From a virus, in IMG/VR virus record IMGVR_UViG_3300042893_000309, positions 1-64,000 of that record: a DNA stretch of 64,000 nucleotides; one strand, 5' to 3'. A program made the position numbers and the translations under genes. Shown here piece after piece: positions 1-7,616 of this stretch (position 1 is the stretch's first letter; the number at the start of each line of letters is the position of its first letter). A model generated the notes under the pieces. The model was given only the letters and a program-made list of their open reading frames with translations. It was not told the DNA's origin and did no database searches.

Positions 1-414
1 TTCCAATATCCAACTACTTGAATTTTTCTTTGTGTTTCCGCCAACTCCAAATACAAACTCTAGTTTATCGTCTACTAAGTCCATTTCATGTATATTTTCT
101 TTTGTACGGTCTCCACCGTTGGCAAAAATAATAGTAGCATCGGGGTACATAGCTCTAACACCTGTGATAGTGTTTTTACTACTACCGTCGGCATCAGGGT
201 AACAAACCACTTTATCTACAACTTTAAGAGATTCAATGATGCGGCAACGTTCGTATTCTTCCATAAAGGCCTGACCCTTTTTACGAACTAACCAATCATC
301 TGTATTAATACCAACAATCAGCATGTCACCTAGTTTACTAGCTGCTTCAAAGTACTCAATATGCCCAGAATGAAGGGGGTCGAAACCCCCTGTTACAAGT
401 ACGATTCTTTTCAT
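1..414 (-). CDS. HxGH nucleotidyltransferase (cytidylyltransferase-like), 3' truncated by window edge
   Basis: The visible 138 codons begin MKRIVLVTGGFDPLHSGHIE, the N-terminal signature of the nucleotidyltransferase superfamily (TagD/RfaE-type cytidylyltransferases). The HSGH at residues 16-19 is the HxGH nucleotide-binding motif, and a Rossmann-like fold follows. Family members transfer a nucleotidyl group to a sugar phosphate, alcohol phosphate or NMN. Substrate cannot be told from this fragment. The C-terminus, where the second ISSTxxR-type motif would lie, runs off the window; the last visible residues are a Ser-rich NSSSW. The start is fixed by the ATG at 412-414, eight bases past the thyX stop. 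A TATAAATA box lies 4 nt upstream of the ATG. This is separate from the HxGH protein at 32938-33795. Confidence 0.75.
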   Translation of the reverse strand, partial: MKRIVLVTGGFDPLHSGHIEYFEAASKLGDMLIVGINTDDWLVRKKGQAFMEEYERCRIIESLKVVDKVVCYPDADGSSKNTITGVRAMYPDATIIFANGGDRTKENIHEMDLVDDKLEFVFGVGGNTKKNSSSWILE

Positions 415-430
415 ACACTATTTATAGTGT
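415..430 (-). promoter_or_regulatory. TATAAATA late-type box inside a small hairpin
   Basis: On the minus strand TATAAATA (419-426) matches the T4 late promoter exactly. It is enclosed by a 6-bp inverted repeat ACACTA/TAGTGT with a 4-nt loop, and overlaps the thyX stop codon. It lies only 4 nt before the ATG of the downstream nucleotidyltransferase, so a transcript from it would have almost no leader. This closeness makes chance occurrence possible. Confidence 0.35.
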
Positions 431-1102
431 ATTTGCCATAGGAAAAATTTCAGCAATTACTTTAGCACAAGCAAGAGCGATATGTTGATGTTCTTTTTGA
501 GTACCGTTTTCTTTGCGGAGATCAATGTAGTGAATCCAACTACGCAATGTACCATTCATATACATACGGCTGATAGTAAGCCCTTCAGGCAGCACTGCTC
601 TAGCTTGTTCTTTAGCAATGCCGTTCTTGATAGCCCACGCATACTCTTGTTTGACCGAAAAAAGCACTCGTTTTTGGGCCCGCTCCCATTCAATGGCAAT
701 TAATTTTTGTGCTTCGTCACTCATATCTGCTTCTACACTATTCTGACGATTTTTTGTATCTTGGAATCTAGCTTCACGCAATACAAACGCTTCGTCTAGT
801 TCTGCTGTTGGATCAGCATAACGCTGACTAAATTCTTGAAAGCTAAAACTGCGATGACGTAGAATTTGTCTAGCAATATCACGTGTGGTTTCAATTTCAA
901 TACAGGCACTTACCATTTCAAGAGGACTCCAGTGTTGATGCTTAATCAAATATTTGATTAATTTCTCACTTGTCTCTGTGTTAAATTGGTTGGCAGGATT
1001 ACTGACTCTCGCACAATACGCAACAAGATCTAATGCGTCTTTGATATTTTGTTGACGAAATTCTTCTGTTGGCTGACTATTCGATACTAATTTAACTTTC
1101 AT
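422..1102 (-). CDS. thyX: Flavin-dependent thymidylate synthase ThyX
   Basis: The 226-residue protein makes dTMP from dUMP using methylene-tetrahydrofolate and FAD/NADPH. The ThyX signature RHRxxSxxxxSxR is present as RHRSFSFQEFSQR, near residue 80, and the length fits the family. Phages carry thyX to keep dTTP supply up while the host genome is degraded. The start overlaps the upstream gene at 1099-1419 by 4 nt (ATGA), so the two are probably translationally coupled. With the dCMP-deaminase-like gene at 42907 it forms the pyrimidine part of the phage dNTP pathway. Confidence 0.93.
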   Translation of the reverse strand: MKVKLVSNSQPTEEFRQQNIKDALDLVAYCARVSNPANQFNTETSEKLIKYLIKHQHWSPLEMVSACIEIETTRDIARQILRHRSFSFQEFSQRYADPTAELDEAFVLREARFQDTKNRQNSVEADMSDEAQKLIAIEWERAQKRVLFSVKQEYAWAIKNGIAKEQARAVLPEGLTISRMYMNGTLRSWIHYIDLRKENGTQKEHQHIALACAKVIAEIFPMANTL

Positions 1103-1419
1103 TTTAATTTCTTGTTATTTAAAAATTTGTTGGTGTGTTTGGTTATATCTTTTTTAATTCGATTAGTATCTAATTTAAAATCGACATTTTCGATAGTATC
1201 TTCATATTCTAATACAATCTCTTTCATCTGCCGTTCAAAGTTACCCCAACTTCCTTCATTAAGTTCTTTTTCTAATTCTATTTCCCAAATCTTTTTATTT
1301 TTGAATGTAATTGTAACCGAATGAAGATATCGGAGAGGAACTACATTAAGTGTTATCTCTCCGAATACTTCGGGCCAGCGATCTATTACGTCTTTGGGAA
1401 GTGTTTTCCCACGTGTCAC
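1099..1419 (-). CDS. Conserved T4-like phage protein, unknown function
   Basis: A 106-residue protein that is N-terminally mixed and C-terminally Lys-rich (DITKHTNKFLNNKKLK). The opening TRGKTLPKDVIDRWPEVFGE resembles small conserved proteins of marine T4-like phages as I remember them, none with a known role. No signal peptide or membrane segment is visible. It overlaps both neighbours by 4 nt, so it belongs to one transcription unit with thyX. Confidence 0.7.
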   Translation of the reverse strand: MTRGKTLPKDVIDRWPEVFGEITLNVVPLRYLHSVTITFKNKKIWEIELEKELNEGSWGNFERQMKEIVLEYEDTIENVDFKLDTNRIKKDITKHTNKFLNNKKLK

Positions 1420-2036
1420 TTTACTTTCTTCGTAGGCACAAGTTCTTCAGCTTTACGTCTAAAATCAGCAGCCTGTTTTGCTAACTTGTCTGCGTCACTT
1501 CTAAACTTTTTAGCCTGAGCTTCAGGGCTAAGATTTTCTACCATGGGTTGAATATCTTCGTTTACACTTTGTGATGTGGTTTTTGCCGAAGGGCTAATGT
1601 CTTTGACAGTGGCCACATCGACAACTTCAACGTTAGTAGGAATTTTTACTACGTCTTTAACAGCTAAATCATCCACTGCAATTCCACGTTGCTCTGCAAT
1701 TAACTGATTAAGTTCATCTAGGCTAATGCGTGTTGTAAAATTTGGAATCATTTCAACTTCACTAGTAGATACTTTTGTTAACATACCCTTAGTGTGTAAA
1801 CTAGGCAGCATTGTACTACCATCTGGAAACTTTGCTCTGGCTAGTACTTCAGAAAATTCAAATGCTTCCTGTGCTGAATTATTTTCTACAAGCTGTATTA
1901 GAGCATCGTGGTAACTATCGGACAAATTTTCTGTTGGGATGATTAGACAACTGTAAGAATCGCCGGGCAATGTCCTGTACGCTACTAATACTTTACGGCC
2001 AGTTTTTTTCATTCGGCCTACGTGTTTAATATCCAT
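1416..2036 (-). CDS. Conserved phage protein with C-terminal charged coil
   Basis: The 206-residue protein has an N-terminal globular part (MDIKHVGRMKKTGRKVLVAY) and a C-terminal stretch from about residue 165 rich in Ala, Lys and Glu, which probably forms a coiled coil. I recognise the general pattern from marine T4-like phages but know no function. It is preceded by a good Shine-Dalgarno sequence (AAGGAGAATAATATG in minus-strand sense) and ends in an ATGA overlap with the next gene. Confidence 0.7.
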   Translation of the reverse strand: MDIKHVGRMKKTGRKVLVAYRTLPGDSYSCLIIPTENLSDSYHDALIQLVENNSAQEAFEFSEVLARAKFPDGSTMLPSLHTKGMLTKVSTSEVEMIPNFTTRISLDELNQLIAEQRGIAVDDLAVKDVVKIPTNVEVVDVATVKDISPSAKTTSQSVNEDIQPMVENLSPEAQAKKFRSDADKLAKQAADFRRKAEELVPTKKVK

Positions 2037-2037
2037 A

Positions 2038-2283
2038 TTATTCTCCTTGAGCAGGCGCTGCAGGTTGTGCTTTCTGCGCCGCTTCTAAGAAGCTATTTAA
2101 TTTATCAAACAATACACCAACGCTTGATAATTCGATAGCTTTGAATGCGCCGCGTGTAGTTACTACGTCGATTAGATTACGCATAGCAATTAAATCATTA
2201 ATGTTAAGTTCTGGCGCTGCAGCGGGTGCGGCCTCTACCGGCGTTTCGACGCCATTTTGTTCTGTTACAACTTGTTCAATCAT
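2038..2283 (-). CDS. Small conserved phage protein, paralogue A
   Basis: An 81-residue protein with an Ala/Pro-rich N-terminus followed by a helical domain, INDLIAMRNLIDVVTTRGAF. The same domain occurs in the gene immediately upstream (2280-2489), so the two look like a tandem duplication. Similar proteins occur in T4-like cyanophages, function unknown. Its start overlaps the stop of its paralogue by 4 nt. Confidence 0.65.
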   Translation of the reverse strand: MIEQVVTEQNGVETPVEAAPAAAPELNINDLIAMRNLIDVVTTRGAFKAIELSSVGVLFDKLNSFLEAAQKAQPAAPAQGE

Positions 2284-2489
2284 TTTGTTTCTCCTTGGTT
2301 TTGTTTAACACCTTCTAAAAAGGTTGTTAGTTTGTTATAAGTTTGCCCGACAATCATCATTTCGTTCGGTTTAAACGTACCTCTAGCACTTGCGATATCG
2401 ATAATGCTTTTCATTGCCGCTAAATCGGTAAGTGTTAATTGAGCAGGATCCTGTTGAGGAACCTCTTGGTTATTAGTTTCTTCAGTCAT
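2280..2489 (-). CDS. Small conserved phage protein, paralogue B
   Basis: A 69-residue protein whose core LTDLAAMKSIIDIASARGTF aligns without gaps with that of the downstream paralogue. It is preceded by a strong Shine-Dalgarno sequence (GAGGAG). A TATAAT-like box lies in the 40-nt gap before it, but I see no good -35 at the right distance. Confidence 0.65.
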   Translation of the reverse strand: MTEETNNQEVPQQDPAQLTLTDLAAMKSIIDIASARGTFKPNEMMIVGQTYNKLTTFLEGVKQNQGETK

Positions 2490-2529
2490 ATAAACTCCTC
2501 GTAAATTATATATGCTTATAATTTATCTA

Positions 2530-2808
2530 TTAGGCTAAATGTGGACAAGCAAGTCTGAAAAAACTAAGTTCTTTTTCAGATTCGAATCCTATACGTGTAG
2601 TATAAATTATGGTATTGTCGATAATGCCTATGTATTGCCCTACATAATATCGACTATTAAGATTGGCATAGATCCAGCGATCTATATGATTAGACAATAC
2701 AGGATTGTACTTGGGTACATCTGTATAGTGAAAATGATGCGCTGGAAACGAGACTTTTCTCAGATCCAGCGCATTAAGCGGATTTATTTTACCGTTTTTT
2801 AACGCCAT
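2530..2808 (-). CDS. Hypothetical protein
   Basis: A 92-residue protein with no recognised motif. It is rich in aromatic residues (HHFHYTD, RYYVGQYIG) and has no membrane segment. Its ATG overlaps the stop of the metallopeptidase/VWA gene (TAATG), so it is probably translated from the same mRNA. Confidence 0.6.
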   Translation of the reverse strand: MALKNGKINPLNALDLRKVSFPAHHFHYTDVPKYNPVLSNHIDRWIYANLNSRYYVGQYIGIIDNTIIYTTRIGFESEKELSFFRLACPHLA

Positions 2809-4019
2809 TAACTACTTGCTTCTTCTTCGTAATAAGCATGGGCGCCCCAAGGTGGCACAATGCTGGTAGTACCGTGAATAATAAACACTGTATCGCAGTA
2901 GTTTTCATCACCCCATGAATCCCACGGATAACCGTCTGTGAACATGATAAACTTCTTAGGGTTAATGTCATGTTGCTTCATGTATTCCCAGTTAGCCATA
3001 AAGTCAGTACCACCACCGCCCATTGGTTCGTACTCGGTAATATCGTTGCCGCCGTAACCGTCGAAGTCTTGTTCGTTATAGACTTTAGTATCGAAACACC
3101 AAACTTTAATACTGTAGTCCTTGTACTCGTCCATAATGCCTTTAATTTCAGTTAAGAAATCTTTAGCTTGCTCATCGCTAATAGAACCTGACATGTCAAT
3201 ACTAATACAAATGTCGATAGTTTCATCAAAATTCATACCTGGCAAAATAGCACCAGTGTGCCATGCCTTACGACTAGGACGACTAAAGGTATAGTCATGC
3301 TTGATAGTGCTTTGAATTTGCTGACGCAAAATTTGACGCCAGTTCATTTTAGGTTCTGTCAACTCACGGATTATACGCTGAATTTCAGCAGGAGTGTTAC
3401 CTGCTCCAGCAGTCTGCGCCGCGGTGATAGTAGCTTCGCGAATTTCGTCACGAATCTTTTTCAATTCTTCTTTACTATATTGTGGCCGACCTTTACCGGA
3501 TCCGGGTTGATTACCACTACCATCGCCATCACCTTTTTGCCAATCGATATGTTCGTCGAGCAATTGACCAAGAGCAGACAAACTTTGTTCGTCCATGTCT
3601 TCGTAAATTTCGTCGTACACTTGTTCAGCACTTTTGCCGTAATGCTTAGGATCGTGGAAAATTTTAATACCTTTTGGCTGATCTCCAATACGGTCTCGAA
3701 CCAATTGCCCATTTACACAATAGTCGATTGCGGCATTCCAAATGCCTCGATCTCTGCCTTCTGTGCGGGCAATGTGGTCAAATACATTGTGTAGGATTTC
3801 GTGTGCCACCACAAACTCAACTTCTTTAGCACTGAGTTTTTCAAAGAACGGTCGGCTGTAGTACAGGCTGCGCCCATCTGTAGCCGCAGTATTACACCAT
3901 TCGCTGGCATCGACAATTTTCAATCGCGTTGCCATGTTGCCAAAGAAAGGATGGCGGAGTAGCAAACCAATCCGTGCTACAATAATTTTATCAACAATTG
4001 GGTCTAAATCATGCGACAT
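2808..4019 (-). CDS. Putative metallopeptidase plus VWA-like protein (DUF2201 type), MoxR partner
   Basis: A 403-residue two-domain protein. The N-terminal domain carries HEILH (H73-H77), the zinc-binding HExxH motif of the PF13203-type putative metallopeptidase domain. After a Gly-rich linker (about residues 165-180), the C-terminal part is VWA-like: DMSGS, near residue 275, is a MIDAS motif (DxSxS), with TDG further on. In bacteria such VWA proteins are encoded beside MoxR AAA+ ATPases, and the pair is thought to act as a chaperone or remodelling machine for particular protein complexes. The next upstream gene here is exactly such an ATPase. A consensus sigma70 promoter sits between the two genes, so this gene can also be expressed alone. 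The substrate in infection is unknown. Confidence 0.82.
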   Translation of the reverse strand: MSHDLDPIVDKIIVARIGLLLRHPFFGNMATRLKIVDASEWCNTAATDGRSLYYSRPFFEKLSAKEVEFVVAHEILHNVFDHIARTEGRDRGIWNAAIDYCVNGQLVRDRIGDQPKGIKIFHDPKHYGKSAEQVYDEIYEDMDEQSLSALGQLLDEHIDWQKGDGDGSGNQPGSGKGRPQYSKEELKKIRDEIREATITAAQTAGAGNTPAEIQRIIRELTEPKMNWRQILRQQIQSTIKHDYTFSRPSRKAWHTGAILPGMNFDETIDICISIDMSGSISDEQAKDFLTEIKGIMDEYKDYSIKVWCFDTKVYNEQDFDGYGGNDITEYEPMGGGGTDFMANWEYMKQHDINPKKFIMFTDGYPWDSWGDENYCDTVFIIHGTTSIVPPWGAHAYYEEEASS

Positions 4020-4048
4020 ACTTGCTCCTGTTATTTGCTATAGTATAT

Positions 4049-4077
4049 ATTATAACACCGCCCGCAGGCGGTGTCAA
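4049..4077 (-). promoter_or_regulatory. Perfect-consensus sigma70 promoter with palindromic spacer
   Basis: Reading the minus strand, TTGACA (4072-4077) and TATAAT (4049-4054) are separated by exactly 17 bp. Both hexamers match the sigma70 consensus at all six positions. The spacer is almost entirely an inverted repeat (next entry). Predicted start is near 4042, giving a leader of about 23 nt with an AGGAG ribosome binding site before the ATG at 4019. Confidence 0.85.
4055..4074 (-). terminator. GC-rich hairpin between moxR-like and VWA genes (terminator or operator)
   Basis: ACACCGCC and GGCGGTGT form a perfect 8-bp stem with a 4-nt loop, 20 bp downstream of the moxR stop. There is no T-run, only TATAATATATA, so it may end moxR transcription weakly, serve as an operator inside the promoter spacer, or both. 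Confidence 0.6.
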
Positions 4078-4094
4078 TTGGATTTGGCTACTAA

Positions 4095-5186
4095 TCAACG
4101 CTTTTCTGTGGCCGCCGCAATGTACTTACCGAACTTAGCATGGAATGCGTCAAAACACTCAATCTCATCTGGATCCAAAGGCAGTTGATATTGTGTCAAC
4201 GCAAGTTTAGTACCCATAACAACCAATTCAGTTTCGAAATTGTCCATCATGAATTGGAAGAAACAGTTAACTTTATCGTTAAAGCCTTTGTCGTTTTTAT
4301 CAGACGCATCTTTCAATTCATAGCACAGGGACACAGTCAAAGAGTACATGGCACTAATTTCTTTAGTATCCATTTTCTTAACCTTGCCCTTGAGAATCTC
4401 TGTAGGGTTAGGCAGTTTAGAGGCAATCTTACGATGAGCCATAAACTTAATGGCAAGACCTTCACCAACCGCACCCGACACTAAATCTGTCAAAGTGTTT
4501 TCGTCTTCGTCGTCATCAAACAACAGTTCACTAACAAATGCCCAGCTACGTGGAGTGGCAAATGCCTTTGAGCTAGAACGAGGATCAAAATCGTACAAGT
4601 CTTTCTTGCTAAAAGTCAAAAAGCCCACAACGTCTTTGTGTTGGCGATTTTCAGTAGCCCAGCTAAAGTAGTCGTCCCAATCAACACGCATCTCCATGTG
4701 AACAAAACGGTTAGCCAACGGAGCAGGCATACGATAAGTAACGCCCTTGTCAGCTTCACGGTTACCTGCTGCCACAATGAACACATTGTCAGGCAGTTTA
4801 TAAGTACCTACGCGGCGATTCAAAACCAACTGATAAGCCGCTGCCTGTACAGCAGGAGCCGCACTGTTCATTTCGTCCATGAACAGGATAATGTTTTTAT
4901 GCTTGGACGCTTCGACTTCGTTAGGCAACTCAATTGGAGGAGCCCATGCCATGCGGCTAGTGTTAGCATCAAAGTAAGGGATACCTTTAATGTCAGTAGG
5001 TTCCCACAAGCTCAAACGAATATCAATAACATGAGCTTCTAATTCTTCGCCCAATTGCTTGACAATATCTGACTTACCAATTCCGGGAGGACCCCAAAGG
5101 AACACAGGACGTTGTGCCTTAAAAGCACGACGAAGGGACTTTTTAGCGGCTTTAGGGCCAACGGTGCGTGAAACAATCTCGCTCAT
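4095..5186 (-). CDS. MoxR-family AAA+ ATPase
   Basis: A 363-residue AAA+ protein with Walker A GPPGIGKSD, Walker B ILFMDEMN and the following pattern PAVQAAAYQLVLNRR typical of MoxR/ATPase_5-type enzymes. These ATPases work with VWA-domain partners to remodel or activate protein complexes in the cytoplasm. The partner here is the metallopeptidase/VWA gene just downstream. The gene has its own strong promoter (5236-5264) and a leader of about 43 nt. It is expected to be made early because the promoter is of host sigma70 type. Confidence 0.88.
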   Translation of the reverse strand: MSEIVSRTVGPKAAKKSLRRAFKAQRPVFLWGPPGIGKSDIVKQLGEELEAHVIDIRLSLWEPTDIKGIPYFDANTSRMAWAPPIELPNEVEASKHKNIILFMDEMNSAAPAVQAAAYQLVLNRRVGTYKLPDNVFIVAAGNREADKGVTYRMPAPLANRFVHMEMRVDWDDYFSWATENRQHKDVVGFLTFSKKDLYDFDPRSSSKAFATPRSWAFVSELLFDDDEDENTLTDLVSGAVGEGLAIKFMAHRKIASKLPNPTEILKGKVKKMDTKEISAMYSLTVSLCYELKDASDKNDKGFNDKVNCFFQFMMDNFETELVVMGTKLALTQYQLPLDPDEIECFDAFHAKFGKYIAAATEKR

Positions 5187-5235
5187 ATATACTCCAGGGT
5201 TAAAAAAACGTTGTAAACTAAGTGTCTATGTATGT

Positions 5236-5264
5236 ATTATAAACGATATCTGTGCCCACGTCAA
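5236..5264 (-). promoter_or_regulatory. Sigma70-type promoter for the moxR-like gene
   Basis: In minus-strand sense TTGACG (5259-5264), a 17-bp spacer and TATAAT (5236-5241) precede the gene by about 50 bp. Only one base of twelve deviates from consensus. Confidence 0.8.
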
Positions 5265-5271
5265 CTGTTTT

Positions 5272-5679
5272 TTAACTTTTTTCTTCGTTTTGAGCATCCT
5301 TTTTTCGAGCATTCATAGCTTTGACTAGTCCATATTTTCGAATATCATCCGAAAACATGTATAGCTCAAAAGCCTTTTTTTCCGAAAAAACGGTTAAACT
5401 TTGTCCTGTTAAGAAATAAGGGCAGTCCAAATAGTTGTCAAAAAATATGATTGTTTGGGGACTAAGTTCAATTTTATCTGTGAAAGGAACTTCAAATTCT
5501 TCCAATTTAAGTTCGCCAATTAAAAATTCATATCCTTCTAGACTCAGTCGCAGTGCTCCGGATTCTTTGGTACGTTTACTTTGCCACCATTTGTGTAAGT
5601 GTAGTTTGACATTGGCTTCATCTGTACTACGTTCCATTGATTTAAGGAAAATTCTAGTGTAAAGTTCTCGACTAATCAT
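5272..5679 (-). CDS. Conserved T4-like phage protein, unknown function
   Basis: A 135-residue protein with N-terminal ISRELYTRIFLKSMERSTDE and a charged Lys/Glu-rich C-terminus. The composition and length resemble a small conserved protein of marine T4-like phages, but I cannot name a function. The moxR promoter starts just after its stop codon, so the two are likely on separate transcripts. Its start overlaps the upstream SGNH gene by 4 nt. Confidence 0.65.
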   Translation of the reverse strand: MISRELYTRIFLKSMERSTDEANVKLHLHKWWQSKRTKESGALRLSLEGYEFLIGELKLEEFEVPFTDKIELSPQTIIFFDNYLDCPYFLTGQSLTVFSEKKAFELYMFSDDIRKYGLVKAMNARKKDAQNEEKS

Positions 5680-6536
5680 AATTGATCTTTTATTTTTTCA
5701 AACACATTTTCAGCAAATCTTCTATGTGAAATTTTACCAAGGTGCATGCCATCTCTTGCCACGTCTTGATGATTAAAAGTTATATCTAAATTATTAAAAT
5801 TTGATAATCTATCACATATTGTTTGTATTATATTACAATCTGGATTATTGGACCATGTGTTTTCTTGATTTTCTATTCCGATATGGTAGTGTATTTTAGA
5901 TTCTTTAAATCTAGCAAGAGTGTTGATTAACATCAAATTTTTATAACTTTCAAAAGCGGCATAGCCCTCGTCCATAAATGTTGGATCTGCTTTAGTTAAC
6001 TTTCTCTGTAGACTGTCAGAATATTCCGCATACTCCTGCCAATTTGGAACATAGTCTACTACTGCATCTTCTAATATAATCTCACGTCTGTACATACCAG
6101 GAACTGAAAAAAATATTAATTTTGGATTAAGTTTGTGTATATGTTTTTCTAATAGCATTGCCTGTCTATCTATACTCGATCCAGCTGTTGCCAAGTTCCA
6201 AAACGGAATTTTTTTACCTGTATAGTCTTTAATTTTGTTTAACAGTACGTTTGACCATACATCTTGAATTTCTAAACCAACTCCTGATGTATGACTACAC
6301 CCTAAAAATACTATAGGTAGTTCACTGGTAGTTGTAAATTCGTCGCATCTAAATCTTTGACTATTGTACTTATAACTGTATGTTTTTGATCGTTCCAATG
6401 CCAAGTTGGGGTGTTCTTTTAAATCATGATTTGACCAAAATCGTGGTTCGTCAGTCGCACAAAAAATATGTTCTGAACCACCTTCGTAAAAGCAAACAGT
6501 ACTGGCGTGATCTAGAAGATGATTTATGCGACTCAT
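5676..6536 (-). CDS. SGNH/GDSL-type hydrolase-like protein
   Basis: The 286-residue protein shows the SGNH pattern. Block I is FLGCSHTSGVG with the nucleophile Ser near residue 80, a Gly/Asn block follows at NLATAGSS, and the C-terminal DGMH supplies the catalytic Asp-His pair (DxxH) near residue 265. The family hydrolyses esters, often acyl groups on sugars or lipids. There is no signal peptide, so it either acts in the cytoplasm or is carried in the virion. The substrate is unknown. It is coupled by 4-nt overlaps to both neighbours. Confidence 0.65.
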   Translation of the reverse strand: MSRINHLLDHASTVCFYEGGSEHIFCATDEPRFWSNHDLKEHPNLALERSKTYSYKYNSQRFRCDEFTTTSELPIVFLGCSHTSGVGLEIQDVWSNVLLNKIKDYTGKKIPFWNLATAGSSIDRQAMLLEKHIHKLNPKLIFFSVPGMYRREIILEDAVVDYVPNWQEYAEYSDSLQRKLTKADPTFMDEGYAAFESYKNLMLINTLARFKESKIHYHIGIENQENTWSNNPDCNIIQTICDRLSNFNNLDITFNHQDVARDGMHLGKISHRRFAENVFEKIKDQL

Positions 6537-6817
6537 TTAACGATTTCTCCAGCAGTTAATCTAACCACCTGAAAATCACCACAATCGAACATCTGATTTA
6601 ATTTTTTTGCTAGATTGATAGCATGTCCAGGGTTGCTAAATGATACTTTCTTATATTTAGGACCTGGGTAGGATGTAAGGCTGTTAAAGCTCTTTAAATT
6701 GAAAGGTTCGTTTTTGTAAAATACTGCCCAAATAGCATCGGACTCTAAAACTTGTTCGGTTTTATAGTTCTTTTTATTGGTGTATTCTAAAAGTACCTTA
6801 GGCTTGGGTCTACTCAT
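6533..6817 (-). CDS. Conserved phage protein under late-promoter/hairpin control
   Basis: A 94-residue basic protein beginning MSRPKPKVLLEYTNKKNY, of a type seen in T4-like marine phages, function unknown. The ATG is the last part of a perfect 10-bp hairpin (6816-6844) whose loop holds the AAGGA ribosome binding site, and a GATAAATA late box overlaps the hairpin's 5' arm. This suggests that expression is restricted to late infection. Confidence 0.68.
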   Translation of the reverse strand: MSRPKPKVLLEYTNKKNYKTEQVLESDAIWAVFYKNEPFNLKSFNSLTSYPGPKYKKVSFSNPGHAINLAKKLNQMFDCGDFQVVRLTAGEIVK

Positions 6818-6844
6818 ATATGCGTCCTTAATATACGCATATAT
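6816..6844 (-). promoter_or_regulatory. Hairpin covering ribosome binding site and start codon
   Basis: ATATATGCGT and ACGCATATAT form a perfect 10-bp stem around a 9-nt loop containing TTAAGG. On a read-through transcript this would hide the start codon of the 6533-6817 gene. A transcript starting from the adjacent late promoter (start expected near 6836) would lack most of the 5' arm. The layout matches the known T4 gene e and soc type of control. Confidence 0.6.
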
Positions 6845-6849
6845 TTATC
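6842..6849 (-). promoter_or_regulatory. Late promoter box GATAAATA
   Basis: Matches the NATAAATA late consensus reported for marine T4-like phages. It lies 25 bp before the ATG at 6817, just after the stop of the 6852-7094 gene. Confidence 0.6.
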
Positions 6850-6851
6850 AT

Positions 6852-7094
6852 CTAGGTAGTGGAAAATCCCCCACCATCCATTTTGATAGTAACTTCGCTG
6901 CCTTGCGCCTGTGCCAATTTGCTTAACAATTCGTCTTGATCTTCTAGCAATTTGGCAGTTATTTCACCTAGACTATAAGCCAGCATCTTTGCTGACTTAA
7001 TGTCTATTTTTACTTCTTTTTGCTGTGCCAATTCAGCACTTTTTACCTGCTGAATAAACTGCTGAATAGGCAGTGTGTTAATTGGATTTGACAT
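6852..7094 (-). CDS. Small conserved phage protein
   Basis: An 80-residue, mostly helical protein (IQQFIQQVKSAELAQQKEVK) ending in a Gly-rich tail, with no recognised domain. It overlaps the end of the upstream gene by 17 nt. Confidence 0.6.
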   Translation of the reverse strand: MSNPINTLPIQQFIQQVKSAELAQQKEVKIDIKSAKMLAYSLGEITAKLLEDQDELLSKLAQAQGSEVTIKMDGGGFSTT

Positions 7095-7557
7095 TACTTA
7101 GTACCTGTTTCATTTCAAATTCTGTTTTAAAAGGTCCACGGTTCTCGTAGCGTTCAATTGTAATTAGTTTAGGGCAGAAACTTTTAACCCAACCTTTGTC
7201 AAATCGAATAATATAATAACCTGCGCAATACAAACTTTTGCTAGCTTCACTTTTTGTAAACAGGGGCAATTTCTTTTGTACATTATACATGGGATTACAT
7301 GGAGTACAGCTTGTTGGATACCCGTGTACATCTTTGCTTTCATCTTGACTAATAGTAGTTGTAATTTTACCACTAAAAAAATCCTTCCCGAATGCTTTAA
7401 TAAGCTCTTCTTTTTTGCCAAAGAAACTACTGCCGTCTTTGCCACTTAACATATATTTGTTATTTTCTTTCTTGTGTAATGTACCAATCTTTTCTCCGTC
7501 TTGTTCTACAATCCAAAACTTGCCATCTACGATGGGCTTGGCGTGAATTTCTGTCAT
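7078..7557 (-). CDS. Conserved phage protein with CxxC
   Basis: I start this at the ATG at 7557, which has a GAGGAAA ribosome binding site 8 nt upstream, and not at the ATG at 7620, which has none. The resulting 159-residue protein begins MTEIHAKPIVDGKFWIVEQD and contains a CTPC pair near residue 85, followed by CAGYY and a C-terminal basic region. The Cys pairs hint at metal binding or a disulphide. I cannot assign a function. Confidence 0.62.
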   Translation of the reverse strand: MTEIHAKPIVDGKFWIVEQDGEKIGTLHKKENNKYMLSGKDGSSFFGKKEELIKAFGKDFFSGKITTTISQDESKDVHGYPTSCTPCNPMYNVQKKLPLFTKSEASKSLYCAGYYIIRFDKGWVKSFCPKLITIERYENRGPFKTEFEMKQVLSNVKSN

Positions 7558-7616
7558 AATATTTTCCTCACAATCTTGTGTTTCATTTGGACATGTATTT
7601 TTATATAAACATATTG

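Noticed and set aside
3258-3794. Long plus-strand open frame of 178 codons opposite the metallopeptidase/VWA gene
   Set aside because: It is the reverse shadow of a well-supported gene, has no ribosome binding site, and its translation shows no domain.
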